A stretch of 64,000 bases of DNA from positions 1-64,000 of the forward strand of contig JADFSH010000002.1 in the NCBI GenBank assembly GCA_022560875.1. The letters are read 5' to 3'. The notes below the pieces were generated by a model, which was not told where the DNA came from, made no database searches, and was given only the letters and a program-made list of their open reading frames with translations. This document shows positions 17,669-25,835 of the stretch, piece after piece. Position numbers and translations under genes: made by a program. The first letter of the stretch is position 1. Every line of letters starts with the position of its first letter. This stretch comes from Planctomycetota bacterium. Lineage in GTDB: Bacteria > Planctomycetota > Phycisphaerae > Phycisphaerales > SM1A02.

Positions 17669-18025
17669 CCACCGGCAAATCGATCGGCAGTCAAAAGAGC
17701 AGTTCTTCGCTTTTCCGGTGGGAGATCACGATCAGAGATCGAGGTCCAGTATCAACATACTCCGGATTTGGGTTGATGGAAAAGGAAATCATCGTTCCCG
17801 GACAACGACATCGTCAGGGAATTGTCATACCCGACATGTTCGTGATAATCGAACTGGACGTTGCAGGTGATTCTTCTGTTGGGAATGGAACAACCGGAAT
17901 AATCCGACCTTCTGATTGTTCCGATAGCACCTTCGATGAAACAGATTGTTCAGCCGCTTCGCAGAGAACGAAGCTGGAAGGCGGCCATTCGCTCCGTAGA
18001 GGGCGGAAGCGATGAGGAGTCCGTG
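17669..18025. other. Upstream region of the polysaccharide locus
   Basis: 357 bases between the membrane-protein gene and the NusG-like gene. Short open frames exist on the plus strand but lack ribosome-binding sites and family resemblance. This interval should hold the promoter of the 31-kb locus. No JUMPstart element was found. Confidence 0.45.
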
Positions 18026-18637
18026 ATGACGCTCATACCCATGAAGCAATGCAGGCAGGGACAACGAAGCACGCAAAGGGTGCTGCCCTTGGGTCGGCTA
18101 ACAGAGATATCAGTTACGGAACGTCCCGTGACGTCCGGTAACGCAAAGAGCGCTTCGCTCTGGCATGTCCTGCATACCAGGAGCCGCCAGGAAAAATCCC
18201 TGGCCCGAGTGCTCCATGCCGCGGGCATCGAGTACTACCTGCCCCTCGTCGATCGAGTCCGGTTTTACGGACATCGAAAGCGAACCGTCACCGTGCCGCT
18301 GTTTAGCAACTATCTTTTTGTGAATGGTCCTCTGGAGGTGGTGTATTTCGCAACCTCGACCCAGAGGGTAGCCAATGTCATCCTCGTTCTCGATCAGACG
18401 GGCTTTGCCTCTGATCTTGAACAAATCCGTCGGGCGCTCTCGGGCGGAGCTGACCTGAGTCCCTATCGTTATCTTGAAATCGGCCTGCGCGTTCGTGTGA
18501 CATCCGGTCCCTTTCGGGATATCGAGGGGCTCATCGAGAATCATCATCGACCCGACCGTCTGATTCTCCAGATAGATACGCTCGGTCGGGCGGCAAGCCT
18601 GGAGATTGATGCCAGCTTGCTGGAATTAGTGGATTAG
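18026..18637 (+). CDS. NusG/RfaH/UpxY-like transcription antiterminator
   Basis: 203 residues. The NusG N-terminal domain starts at about residue 45 (LWHVLHTRSRQEKSLARVL, then GIEYYLPLVDRVRFYGHRKRTVTVPLFSNYLFV). The C-terminal KOW motif is in VRVTSGPFRDIEGLIENHHRPDRLILQIDTLGR. Such paralogues bind RNA polymerase and let it read through long, weakly translated polysaccharide operons. ATG 18026 is chosen because GAGGAG lies six bases upstream; longer in-frame starts exist at 17936. It is the first gene before the locus, which is the typical position for such operon-specific regulators. Which nucleic-acid element it recognises is not visible. Confidence 0.9.
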   Translation: MTLIPMKQCRQGQRSTQRVLPLGRLTEISVTERPVTSGNAKSASLWHVLHTRSRQEKSLARVLHAAGIEYYLPLVDRVRFYGHRKRTVTVPLFSNYLFVNGPLEVVYFATSTQRVANVILVLDQTGFASDLEQIRRALSGGADLSPYRYLEIGLRVRVTSGPFRDIEGLIENHHRPDRLILQIDTLGRAASLEIDASLLELVD

Positions 18638-18777
18638 CGACCTCGCGGGTAAGCCTGCGCGAAATCCACTGAATAGATCATGGTTACGTCGATACCGGAA
18701 CCTTCCGGTGCGCGCGACGCAGACGAAGTCCGCCCATTTTGCATTATCATCCTGAAGCAACCGATTTTCGGGGGTCG

Positions 18778-18838
18778 GAGAATCCGGAGAATCCGGAGAA
18801 TCCGGGGAATTCGGGGGGGTCCGGGGGAGGACCAGGGG
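18778..18838 (+). repeat. 9-bp direct repeats running into a G-quadruplex-prone tract
   Basis: Three tandem AGAATCCGG-type units (about 18779-18806) lead into four G-runs: GGGG 18804-18807, GGGGGGG 18813-18819, GGGGG 18823-18827 and GGGG 18835-18838, with loops of 5, 3 and 7 bases. This meets the usual G-quadruplex pattern on the coding strand. It lies in the 220-base leader between the antiterminator gene and the first biosynthetic gene. Confidence 0.7.
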
Positions 18839-18857
18839 CGCGGGATTGGTATCGATC

Positions 18858-19547
18858 ATGCTGACGTTCAAACATTCCGCTGATCCACAGCGTGCAAATT
18901 CACTCTCCGCCCGAATGAGAGGCCGTCGCTTTGAAATCTTTGAACGACTGGCGGCAGCCCTGCCTCGACCGCTTCGCATCATCGATATCGGTGGCACCCC
19001 GATTTTCTGGGAGCTCCAGGGATGGCACGAACGACACGATGTGAGAATCACATTGGTCAATCACATTCCGCAGATCTCCCATCACCCCAATATCGAAACC
19101 CGCCAGGGCAATGCGATAGATCTCAGTGAATTCGACGACAACAGCTTTGATATCGCATTCTGCAATTCCGTCATCGAGCATGTGTTTACGTTGGACAACC
19201 AAATGGCGATGGCCCGTGAAATCCAGCGAATCGCCCCGAATTACTTTGTCCAGACACCCAACTACTGGTTTCCGATCGAGCCCCATTTCCATGTACCGGG
19301 ATGGCAATGGCTGCCCCGCTGGACCCGGATCGAGCTTCTGCGACGTGTCCGCTGCGGATGGCGGGGGCCCTGTCGTGACATAGTGAAGGCGACAGAACTG
19401 GTGGATGAGGTTCGCCTGATGACGAGGGATGAACTTGAAGCTTTATTTCCCGGGGCGACCATTGTGTCGGAGAGGTTTGCAGGACTGGTCAAATCCTGGA
19501 TGGTGTACAAGGGGTACGAAGGGGAGACGCAGGGAAAGGTAACATGA
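18858..19547 (+). CDS. Class I SAM-dependent methyltransferase
   Basis: 229 residues from ATG 18858. The glycine-rich SAM loop is RIIDIGGTPIFW, with the acidic end of strand 2 replaced by an ITLVNH segment. FDIAFCNSVIEHV is the motif 2/3 region of Methyltransf_11-like enzymes. It probably methylates a sugar or a modified residue in the polysaccharide. A TTG start at 18846 is in frame but less likely. The stop overlaps the next start (ATGA), making it the first of a chain of translationally coupled genes. Confidence 0.85.
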   Translation: MLTFKHSADPQRANSLSARMRGRRFEIFERLAAALPRPLRIIDIGGTPIFWELQGWHERHDVRITLVNHIPQISHHPNIETRQGNAIDLSEFDDNSFDIAFCNSVIEHVFTLDNQMAMAREIQRIAPNYFVQTPNYWFPIEPHFHVPGWQWLPRWTRIELLRRVRCGWRGPCRDIVKATELVDEVRLMTRDELEALFPGATIVSERFAGLVKSWMVYKGYEGETQGKVT

Positions 19548-20779
19548 TACTCAAGCCTCATGAAAGTCCGTCGGATGCATTCACGATACCTCGCGGGAAG
19601 GAGGATTTTCTTGTTTTCGGAGCGCCGGTGATTGAGCAGGATGAAATCGACGAGGTCGTGGCCTGCCTCAAAAGCGGCTGGCTCGGTACCGGCCCGCGGG
19701 TCACGCGATTCGAGGAGTGCTTCCGTGATTACAAGGGCGTGAACCATGCGCTTGCGGTTAACTCTTGCACCGCGGCGCTGCATCTGAGCCTGCTCACGAT
19801 CGACATCGAACCGGGCGACGAAGTTATCACGACGCCGCTGACATTCTGCGCAACGATTAATGCGATCATTCATGCGGGAGCGATTCCCGTCCTTGCAGAT
19901 GTCGATCCGGTGACAATGAACATCGATCCCGTCGAGGTTGAGCGTCGCATCACGCAACGCACCCGGGCGATCATACCAGTTCACTTTGCCGGTCGGCCCT
20001 GTGATATGACGGCCATTCGGCAGGTCGCGACAAAGAACGACCTGCTCATCATTGAGGACTGTGCCCACGCGATCGAGACGGAATACCGGGGTGAAAAGGC
20101 CGGAACACTTGGCGATCTCGGCTGCTTCAGCTTCTATGTCACCAAGAACATCTCCACCGGCGAGGGAGGCATGGTGATTACCGACAATGAAGAATGGGCG
20201 AACCGCATCAAGATACTCGCCCTGCACGGCCTCTCGCGCGACGCCTGGAAACGCTACAGCGATGAGGGATATAAACATTACTACGTCAGTGAAGCAGGCT
20301 TCAAATACAACATGATGGACATTCAGGCCGCCTTGGGCATCCACCAGCTTGCCCGGGTGGAGACGAACTGGCAAAAACGCAAGGCGTTGTGGGATTTCTA
20401 CCAGCGGGAACTGATCGATTTGCCCGTGACACTGCCCGCCGAGCCGGAAGCCGACACGAAACACGGCTATCACCTCTTCACCCTGCTCATCGACGAACCG
20501 CGGTCGGGGATCTCCCGCGACGAGTTTCTCGAGGCGATGTACGAGCAGTGCATCGGCACGGGCGTGCATTACCTCAGCATGCCGGAACATCCGTATTACC
20601 AGCAGCGTTTCGGCTGGCGTCTGGAGGCATGGCCCCACGCGATGCGGATCGGACGACAAACGGTAAGCCTACCCTTCTCGCCAAAGCTGAATGAGCAGGA
20701 TGCGGCCCGGGTCGTGGCGGCGATTCGATGCTCGCTCAGCGCTGAGCGTGAGCGCCCTACCATGCGGAGGGCGGCATGA
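19544..20779 (+). CDS. DegT/DnrJ/EryC1/StrS aminotransferase (first copy)
   Basis: 411 residues. A PLP enzyme that aminates keto sugars bound to nucleotides. Typical blocks are SGWLGTGPRVTRFEE, AVNSCTAALHLSL, GDEVITTPLTFCATINAI, IIEDCAHA (the Asp that contacts the PLP nitrogen) and CFSFYVTKNISTGEGGM, with the PLP lysine in VTKN. The later HYLSMPEHPYY and SLPFSPKL motifs are also normal. Full length for the family. It ends in MRRAA, one of seven R-x-A-A tails in this locus. The last codons contain GGAGG, which serves as ribosome-binding site for the overlapping next gene. Confidence 0.95.
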   Translation: MILKPHESPSDAFTIPRGKEDFLVFGAPVIEQDEIDEVVACLKSGWLGTGPRVTRFEECFRDYKGVNHALAVNSCTAALHLSLLTIDIEPGDEVITTPLTFCATINAIIHAGAIPVLADVDPVTMNIDPVEVERRITQRTRAIIPVHFAGRPCDMTAIRQVATKNDLLIIEDCAHAIETEYRGEKAGTLGDLGCFSFYVTKNISTGEGGMVITDNEEWANRIKILALHGLSRDAWKRYSDEGYKHYYVSEAGFKYNMMDIQAALGIHQLARVETNWQKRKALWDFYQRELIDLPVTLPAEPEADTKHGYHLFTLLIDEPRSGISRDEFLEAMYEQCIGTGVHYLSMPEHPYYQQRFGWRLEAWPHAMRIGRQTVSLPFSPKLNEQDAARVVAAIRCSLSAERERPTMRRAA

Positions 20780-21492
20780 CCGCAACGATAAATGACATCC
20801 GGTCGTTTTGGGATGATCGGGCTCGACAGTTCGGTAGCAAGGCGAGAGCGACGCTCAACGAGAGCCCTCTACGCCGTCTGGAGATACGCACCATGATCGG
20901 GCAGATCGCAGCCTGCAGGCCCCGGCGGGTGCTGGATGTCGGGTGCGGCAACGGCTTTTCCACCAAGCAATTCGCTGCTCGTTTTCCGGAGATCGAGTTT
21001 TTCGGCGTCGATTACAGCGAAGAGATGATTCGCCATGCCGGGGATGACGGGCCGGACAATTGTCGCTTTATGGTGGCTGATGTCCTGAAGCCCCAAACCC
21101 TTCCCAAGGGGACGTTTGACCTCATCATCACCCAGCGCTGCCTGCAAAACATTCCCGATTATTCCCTGCAAAAGCAGGCCATCGAAAACCTGCGAAAACT
21201 CCTCTCCTCACCCGGAAAACTGCTGTTGATGGAATGCTCCAAGAACGGGGTGCGACAATTGAACAAGGTCCGTCTCGCGTTGGGCCGCGAGACCATCGGG
21301 AATATCCAGCCCTGGCACAACCGGTTCTTTCTCGACGGAAGAATGGTCCGGTGCTACGGGGCGAAGATCATCCATTTCAGTTCGACCTACATGTTCCTTG
21401 TCAAGGTGGTTCATCCCCGGCTGGCGAAGATCGCCTTGGTCCTGCCGCCGGTCGGACGATTCGGCTACGACAAACTGTACGTCATCGATTGA
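20776..21492 (+). CDS. Class I SAM-dependent methyltransferase
   Basis: 238 residues. SAM-binding motif I is RVLDVGCGNGFSTKQFA, followed by FFGVDYSEEMI (acidic end of strand 2) and FDLIITQRCLQNI. It begins with a FWDDRARQFGSKA segment, as in many small-molecule methyltransferases. It overlaps the aminotransferase gene by ATGA, with GGAGG just upstream, so the pair may act in sequence on the same amino sugar (N- or O-methylation). The substrate is inferred only from context. Confidence 0.88.
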   Translation: MTATINDIRSFWDDRARQFGSKARATLNESPLRRLEIRTMIGQIAACRPRRVLDVGCGNGFSTKQFAARFPEIEFFGVDYSEEMIRHAGDDGPDNCRFMVADVLKPQTLPKGTFDLIITQRCLQNIPDYSLQKQAIENLRKLLSSPGKLLLMECSKNGVRQLNKVRLALGRETIGNIQPWHNRFFLDGRMVRCYGAKIIHFSSTYMFLVKVVHPRLAKIALVLPPVGRFGYDKLYVID

Positions 21493-21552
21493 AGTCAACC
21501 TGATGTCACAGGCAAGAGCACAACGATTGCCCGGCGCGATGCGGGCAACAGC

Positions 21553-22593
21553 ATGAAGAACGACTTGCCCCCTGCTCACTTGACAATTCGACCGGCCACA
21601 CCCGAGGAATGGGACTGCCATTGGAATGCGTGTCCTCACGCGACGTATTTCCAGTCAAGGCAGTGGTCCGAGGTCTGGCGGGAATATACCGAGGGTGCGA
21701 TGCAACCGGAGCCCTGCCACATAACACTTGCGAATGGGACGAGTCTCGTGCTCCCGCTAACCGCGAGTAAGAGCATTAAGGGTCTCAATAGAAACTACTT
21801 TATGTGTCCGGGCAGCACCTACGGGGGATGGCTTGGGGAAACAACGCCTGATGCCAAGACAATTCGATCGCTTACGGAAATGATCCTCAAACAATGCGGC
21901 AATCTGACCTGGCGTCTGAGTCCGATTGATCCGTCGGCGGGGCAGATCGATCTCGAATGGTACCTGGATGAAACGACCCATATCCTCGATCTTGAAGTCG
22001 GGCCTGAGCGCCTCTTGCGCAGCATGAGCAGAGGACACCGCTCGTCCATCAAAAAGGCGACCCGGGAAGGCGTCGAGATCGGTCAGGCGGAGACCATCGA
22101 CGACTGGTATGAGTATTACGAGGTGTATGTCGATTCGCTGAGGCGATGGGGATCGCGGACGACCTCGAATTATCACTGGCGTATGTTTGAATCGCTGTTC
22201 CAGCGATCGGGGCAGAACGTCCGTTTGTGGGTCGCCCGGGTGCAAAGGAGAATCGTCGCCGGGGCGGTGTGCTTCTCAGCAAAGCATCACGTGGTGTACT
22301 GGCACGGCGCGGCCTTAGAATCTTTTTTCCATTTGCGTCCCGTGAATCTGCTTTTTTTTGAAGTCATCCGGCATTCCGAAGCGGAACAAAAACACTGGTT
22401 CGACTTCAATCCCAGCGGACGACTTGAAGGCGTCGCCCGCTTCAAACGGGGTTTCGGAGCCATCGAGACGCCGAGTCCCGTGCATCTGCATCATGACATG
22501 ATGACCCGATTGTGGAAGACGATTCAAAGTCGATCGGGACGACCAGTCCGGGGGGCTGCTGTAGTTGCGAAGCCGGGCCGGAAAGCGGCCTGA
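21553..22593 (+). CDS. FemAB/CelD-like GNAT acyltransferase (first of three)
   Basis: 346 residues with a double GNAT-like layout. The N-terminal half has FQSRQWSEVWREYTEG, and the C-terminal half has MSRGHRSSIKKATREGVEI, the RxxIKKA-type motif shared by FemX and CelD-like proteins. YWHGAALESFF, WFDFNPSGRLEGVARFKRGFG completes the fold. FemAB enzymes transfer an amino acid from aminoacyl-tRNA; CelD/BcsL relatives are found in exopolysaccharide loci and probably acylate sugars. It ends in GRKAA, and here no overlap with the next gene explains that tail. Confidence 0.85.
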   Translation: MKNDLPPAHLTIRPATPEEWDCHWNACPHATYFQSRQWSEVWREYTEGAMQPEPCHITLANGTSLVLPLTASKSIKGLNRNYFMCPGSTYGGWLGETTPDAKTIRSLTEMILKQCGNLTWRLSPIDPSAGQIDLEWYLDETTHILDLEVGPERLLRSMSRGHRSSIKKATREGVEIGQAETIDDWYEYYEVYVDSLRRWGSRTTSNYHWRMFESLFQRSGQNVRLWVARVQRRIVAGAVCFSAKHHVVYWHGAALESFFHLRPVNLLFFEVIRHSEAEQKHWFDFNPSGRLEGVARFKRGFGAIETPSPVHLHHDMMTRLWKTIQSRSGRPVRGAAVVAKPGRKAA

Positions 22594-22643
22594 GCAGGCT
22601 GCAGAATTGTGATTGCGAATTCAATCCAAGTAGAGAGCACTGA

Positions 22644-23678
22644 ATGTCAGGTTCGATTGAACACATCATCTCGAAGTCAGTGAAATCCATGGTTCCCGCC
22701 AGCGTGAAGGATACGCTGCGGAAACTGAAGCCGCGCACGAGGCTGCAGAAAGACCTTGAGCTGTTCGTGCTGGATGGCATCCGCTTCACGCCGCCACTGG
22801 CGGACTTTCCGCCGATGGTCATGCTGGACACGACCACCCGCTGCAACCTGACCTGCGGGCATTGCCCCAACAGCGTGCTTTCCAAGGATGCGGGTTTTCT
22901 TGGCGACATGTCTGATGAGATTGCCCACAAGGTGCTGGATGAGATCGCCCGCGAGGCCCCGAACACACTTACCCGGTTATTCGATGGCGGCGAGCCGCTG
23001 GTCCGCAAGGACATTCACAAATTGATCCGTTTCGCGACGGAGCGCGGCATTCGCACCGTCTCGATCAACACCAACGGCACAATGCTGGTCAAGAAGCGTC
23101 GAATGGAGATCATCGAGGCGGGTCTGCAGCATATAGAAGTCAGCCTCGACGCGACCACCCCCGAGACGTTTCTCAAGATCAGGGAGTCTCCGCTGTTCGA
23201 CCGCGTAGTGGAGAACACCCTTGCCTACGTTGAAGAATCGAAAGCATTCAATCCCAAGAATCGGGTCACGGTCAGTTTCGTGCTCCAGACTGACAATCGT
23301 CATGAAGTAGAGGCGTTCAAGTCGTTCTGGGAGGACAAGGTGGACAAGGTTTATATCCGAGAGTACCACCAGCACAACAACTACATGGATGATCACGGGC
23401 TGTTCAAGAATCATGGCAACCCGGATCGCCACCCGTGTCCGTTCCTCTGGGATCGCATCATCGTCTTCCATGACGGGCGAGTCAGGTTCTGTGAATTCGA
23501 CTGGAAGGCCGATCATGCGATCGGTGATATCAGCCGCCAGACCCTCAAGGAGATCTGGCATGGCGAAGCCTATCGAAATCTGCGTGAGTCGCACGTGCGT
23601 GGTACTTTCTGTCATGATTTCTGTCGCGAATGCACCGACTGGCGACAGGTTAACTGGGATGGCAACCGAAAAAAATGA
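22644..23678 (+). CDS. Radical SAM protein with SPASM domain
   Basis: 344 residues. The radical-SAM cluster motif CNLTCGHC (CxxxCxxC) is at about residue 70, after MVMLDTTTR. The SAM-binding GGEP motif occurs as LFDGGEPLVRKD, and SVSINTNGTML follows. A C-terminal SPASM/twitch region has cysteines in HPCPFLWDR, VRFCEFDW and FCHDFCRECTDW for auxiliary iron-sulfur clusters. SPASM proteins modify peptides or sugars by radical chemistry. Here it would probably epimerise, dehydrogenate or otherwise alter a sugar or aminoacyl group. It overlaps the following methyltransferase by ATGA. Confidence 0.9.
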   Translation: MSGSIEHIISKSVKSMVPASVKDTLRKLKPRTRLQKDLELFVLDGIRFTPPLADFPPMVMLDTTTRCNLTCGHCPNSVLSKDAGFLGDMSDEIAHKVLDEIAREAPNTLTRLFDGGEPLVRKDIHKLIRFATERGIRTVSINTNGTMLVKKRRMEIIEAGLQHIEVSLDATTPETFLKIRESPLFDRVVENTLAYVEESKAFNPKNRVTVSFVLQTDNRHEVEAFKSFWEDKVDKVYIREYHQHNNYMDDHGLFKNHGNPDRHPCPFLWDRIIVFHDGRVRFCEFDWKADHAIGDISRQTLKEIWHGEAYRNLRESHVRGTFCHDFCRECTDWRQVNWDGNRKK

Positions 23679-24361
23679 AATCAATGTTTGATTCGCCGAC
23701 TCAGGAACGCAAAGGCATCATGCGGGCCGTCAATTACTCGCTGCACAGCGTGACGGACCGGATAGCGCGTTCGCTCACCTATAAAGGTCGTGTCATCGAT
23801 CTGGGGTGCGGTTCCGCGCCGTACAAGGATATTATTCTCGAGCAGGCTGATGAATATGTGGGAGTGGATTGGAAACACAGCCTGCACGACCAAAGCAACG
23901 TCGATGTTCTTGCCGATCTCATGAAAGGCGTGCCTCTGGACAGCGAGTGCGCCGACACCTTGGTGTCGTTCCAGGTGATGGAGCATCTTCCCGATACGAA
24001 GTTTTTCCTTTCGGAATGTCACCGGCTGCTGAAGCCGGGCGGGCGAATCTTCATCACCGTGCCCTTCATGTGGCAAGTCCACGAGGCGCCGTACGATTAC
24101 TATCGGTTCACGCGCCACGGCCTGGACTACTTGTTGAAGCACGCGGGGTTCGACGAAATCGATATCACCGAATATGCCTGTTTCTGGCAGATGTGGGTGT
24201 TGAAATTCAACTATCACACGATGCGTTTCGCGCGAGGCCCGTTCAAGTACGCGCTGGCGATGCTTTGGATATTCGGACAGATGGTGTCCGTCTTGCTTGA
24301 TCGCATCGACCCGCATCCGCAGGATGCAATCGGGTATGTGGTGAAAGCGATCAAGGTATGA
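23675..24361 (+). CDS. Class I SAM-dependent methyltransferase
   Basis: 228 residues. Motif I is GRVIDLGCGSAPYKDII, strand 2 ends in YVGVDWKHS, and the later ADTLVSFQVMEHLPD and RLLKPGGRIFITVPF segments are typical of Methyltransf_11 enzymes. EAPYDYYRFTRHGLDYLL is a common C-terminal signature in polysaccharide-locus methyltransferases. Coupled to both neighbours by ATGA overlaps. Confidence 0.9.
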   Translation: MKSMFDSPTQERKGIMRAVNYSLHSVTDRIARSLTYKGRVIDLGCGSAPYKDIILEQADEYVGVDWKHSLHDQSNVDVLADLMKGVPLDSECADTLVSFQVMEHLPDTKFFLSECHRLLKPGGRIFITVPFMWQVHEAPYDYYRFTRHGLDYLLKHAGFDEIDITEYACFWQMWVLKFNYHTMRFARGPFKYALAMLWIFGQMVSVLLDRIDPHPQDAIGYVVKAIKV

Positions 24362-25833
24362 CCTCGCTTCGACGACAGGCCGCGCGCGGGGTGCTCTGGA
24401 CCGGGACAGGCTCTGCCGTCACAACCACCTTGCAGTTCATTCAGTGGGCGGTTCTCGCTCGTCTGTTGGCGCCTGAAGATTTTGGCCTGATGAGCATGGC
24501 GATGATTGTGATCGGCATGGCCGATGCCTTTACAGACATGGGCGTCAGTAGTGCGATTATCCATCGTAGGGACGCCACCCGCCGCCAGCTCTCCAGCTTG
24601 TATTGGCTCAACATCGTCCTCGGCGTGGTGGTGTTTCTTCTGGTGGCGGGGCTGAGTCCCCTGATCGCGAAGTTCTTCAACGAGCCGGAGGTTGCCCGGC
24701 TGCTGACGCTTGCCGCCATCGTCTTTCTTATCGCTCCACTCGGCCAGCAGTTTCGCGTACTTTTGGAAAAGGAACTTCAGTTCAACCGGCTGGCGCGGAT
24801 CGACATGATCGGCGCGGCAGGCGGAGCGGGCACCGCCATTACTACCGCCCTCCTCGGCTATGGTGTCTATTCACTTATCTGGGGAGCGCTGGCCGGACAT
24901 GTGATCAGGGCGGGATGGTATGTGGCAATCGGATGGAGAACCTGGCGGCCTCAACTGCGGTTCCGCGTTGGCGATCTTGATGGCTATCTTTCCTTTGGCT
25001 TGTTTCAAACCGGCGAACGGATCGTCAATTCATTTGCGGCATATGTTGACTATCTCATCATCGGGCGCTTTCTGGGAGCGGAGGCGCTGGGTTTCTACAC
25101 CCTGGCGTATCAGCTTGTGGTCGTTCCGTTATCGAAACTCAATCCGGTCCTGACCCGGGTGGCATTTCCCCTCTTTTCACTCCGGCAGGACGATGATGCC
25201 GCGCTGCGTCGCGGCTATACGGAAATGACCCGTCTCCTCGCGTTTATTCTGTGTCCGGCGATCATCGGCCTCGCGATCACCGCTCCGCTGCTCATCCCGG
25301 TCCTGGTGGGAGAAGCCTGGACGCCGTCGATCGTTTTGCTTCAGATTCTCAGCATGCTGGGTCTGATCAAGGCGCTCGGGAATCCTTCCGGCTCGATCCT
25401 TCTGGCGAAGGGGCGCCCCGACATCGGTTTCATCTGGAACTTCATCATCGCCATTATCAACACGGTGGTCTTTCTGGCCGTGGTGGATTTCGGTCTTCAG
25501 GCGGTAGCTTGGGCGTACATGATTCTGTCCCTGATTTACTTCGTTATTTTCCATCGCTTTGTCCTCAAGGCGGTGATCGGTCTTCGCCTGGGCGCATATC
25601 TCGCGTCGATCTCCCGGCCCGCGCTGCTGAGCGTGATCATGGGTCTGATCGTCGGGACGGGTTACGTGGTGATCATGCCCCTCGCGTTCCAGAACGTCAC
25701 CAAGCTGGTGTGCCTGGTGGCCACCGGGATTTTGACCTACGCGACGCTGGCCCTGGTGATGGAGTCTACCTATCTCAGTGAACTCAGGAATCTCCTGATT
25801 CGCCGGCAAGTCGGGAGGCAATCAGAGATTTAG
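24358..25833 (+). CDS. Wzx-type polysaccharide flippase (MOP superfamily)
   Basis: 491 residues with about 12-14 hydrophobic helices. The N-terminus (RQAARGVLWTGTGSAVTT..QFIQWAVLARLLAPEDFGLMSMA) is characteristic of WzxC/RfbX-like lipopolysaccharide flippases, as is GRFLGAEALGFYTLAYQLV in the middle. It moves undecaprenyl-diphosphate-linked repeat units across the inner membrane. Its place between decoration and polymerisation genes fits. Overlaps the upstream methyltransferase by ATGA. Confidence 0.93.
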   Translation: MTSLRRQAARGVLWTGTGSAVTTTLQFIQWAVLARLLAPEDFGLMSMAMIVIGMADAFTDMGVSSAIIHRRDATRRQLSSLYWLNIVLGVVVFLLVAGLSPLIAKFFNEPEVARLLTLAAIVFLIAPLGQQFRVLLEKELQFNRLARIDMIGAAGGAGTAITTALLGYGVYSLIWGALAGHVIRAGWYVAIGWRTWRPQLRFRVGDLDGYLSFGLFQTGERIVNSFAAYVDYLIIGRFLGAEALGFYTLAYQLVVVPLSKLNPVLTRVAFPLFSLRQDDDAALRRGYTEMTRLLAFILCPAIIGLAITAPLLIPVLVGEAWTPSIVLLQILSMLGLIKALGNPSGSILLAKGRPDIGFIWNFIIAIINTVVFLAVVDFGLQAVAWAYMILSLIYFVIFHRFVLKAVIGLRLGAYLASISRPALLSVIMGLIVGTGYVVIMPLAFQNVTKLVCLVATGILTYATLALVMESTYLSELRNLLIRRQVGRQSEI

Positions 25834-25835
25834 TC

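Noticed and set aside
18002-18013. Sequence resembling the RfaH ops element (GGCGGAAGCGAT)
   Set aside because: Only nine of twelve positions match, and the stretch also serves the ribosome-binding site region of the NusG-like gene. Chance similarity is more likely.
17773-18015. 80-codon plus-strand frame upstream of the NusG-like gene
   Set aside because: No ribosome-binding site, no recognisable domain, and it overlaps the region expected to hold the locus promoter.
19262-20659. 465-codon open frame on the minus strand
   Set aside because: Antisense shadow of the DegT aminotransferase gene, caused by GC-rich codon use.
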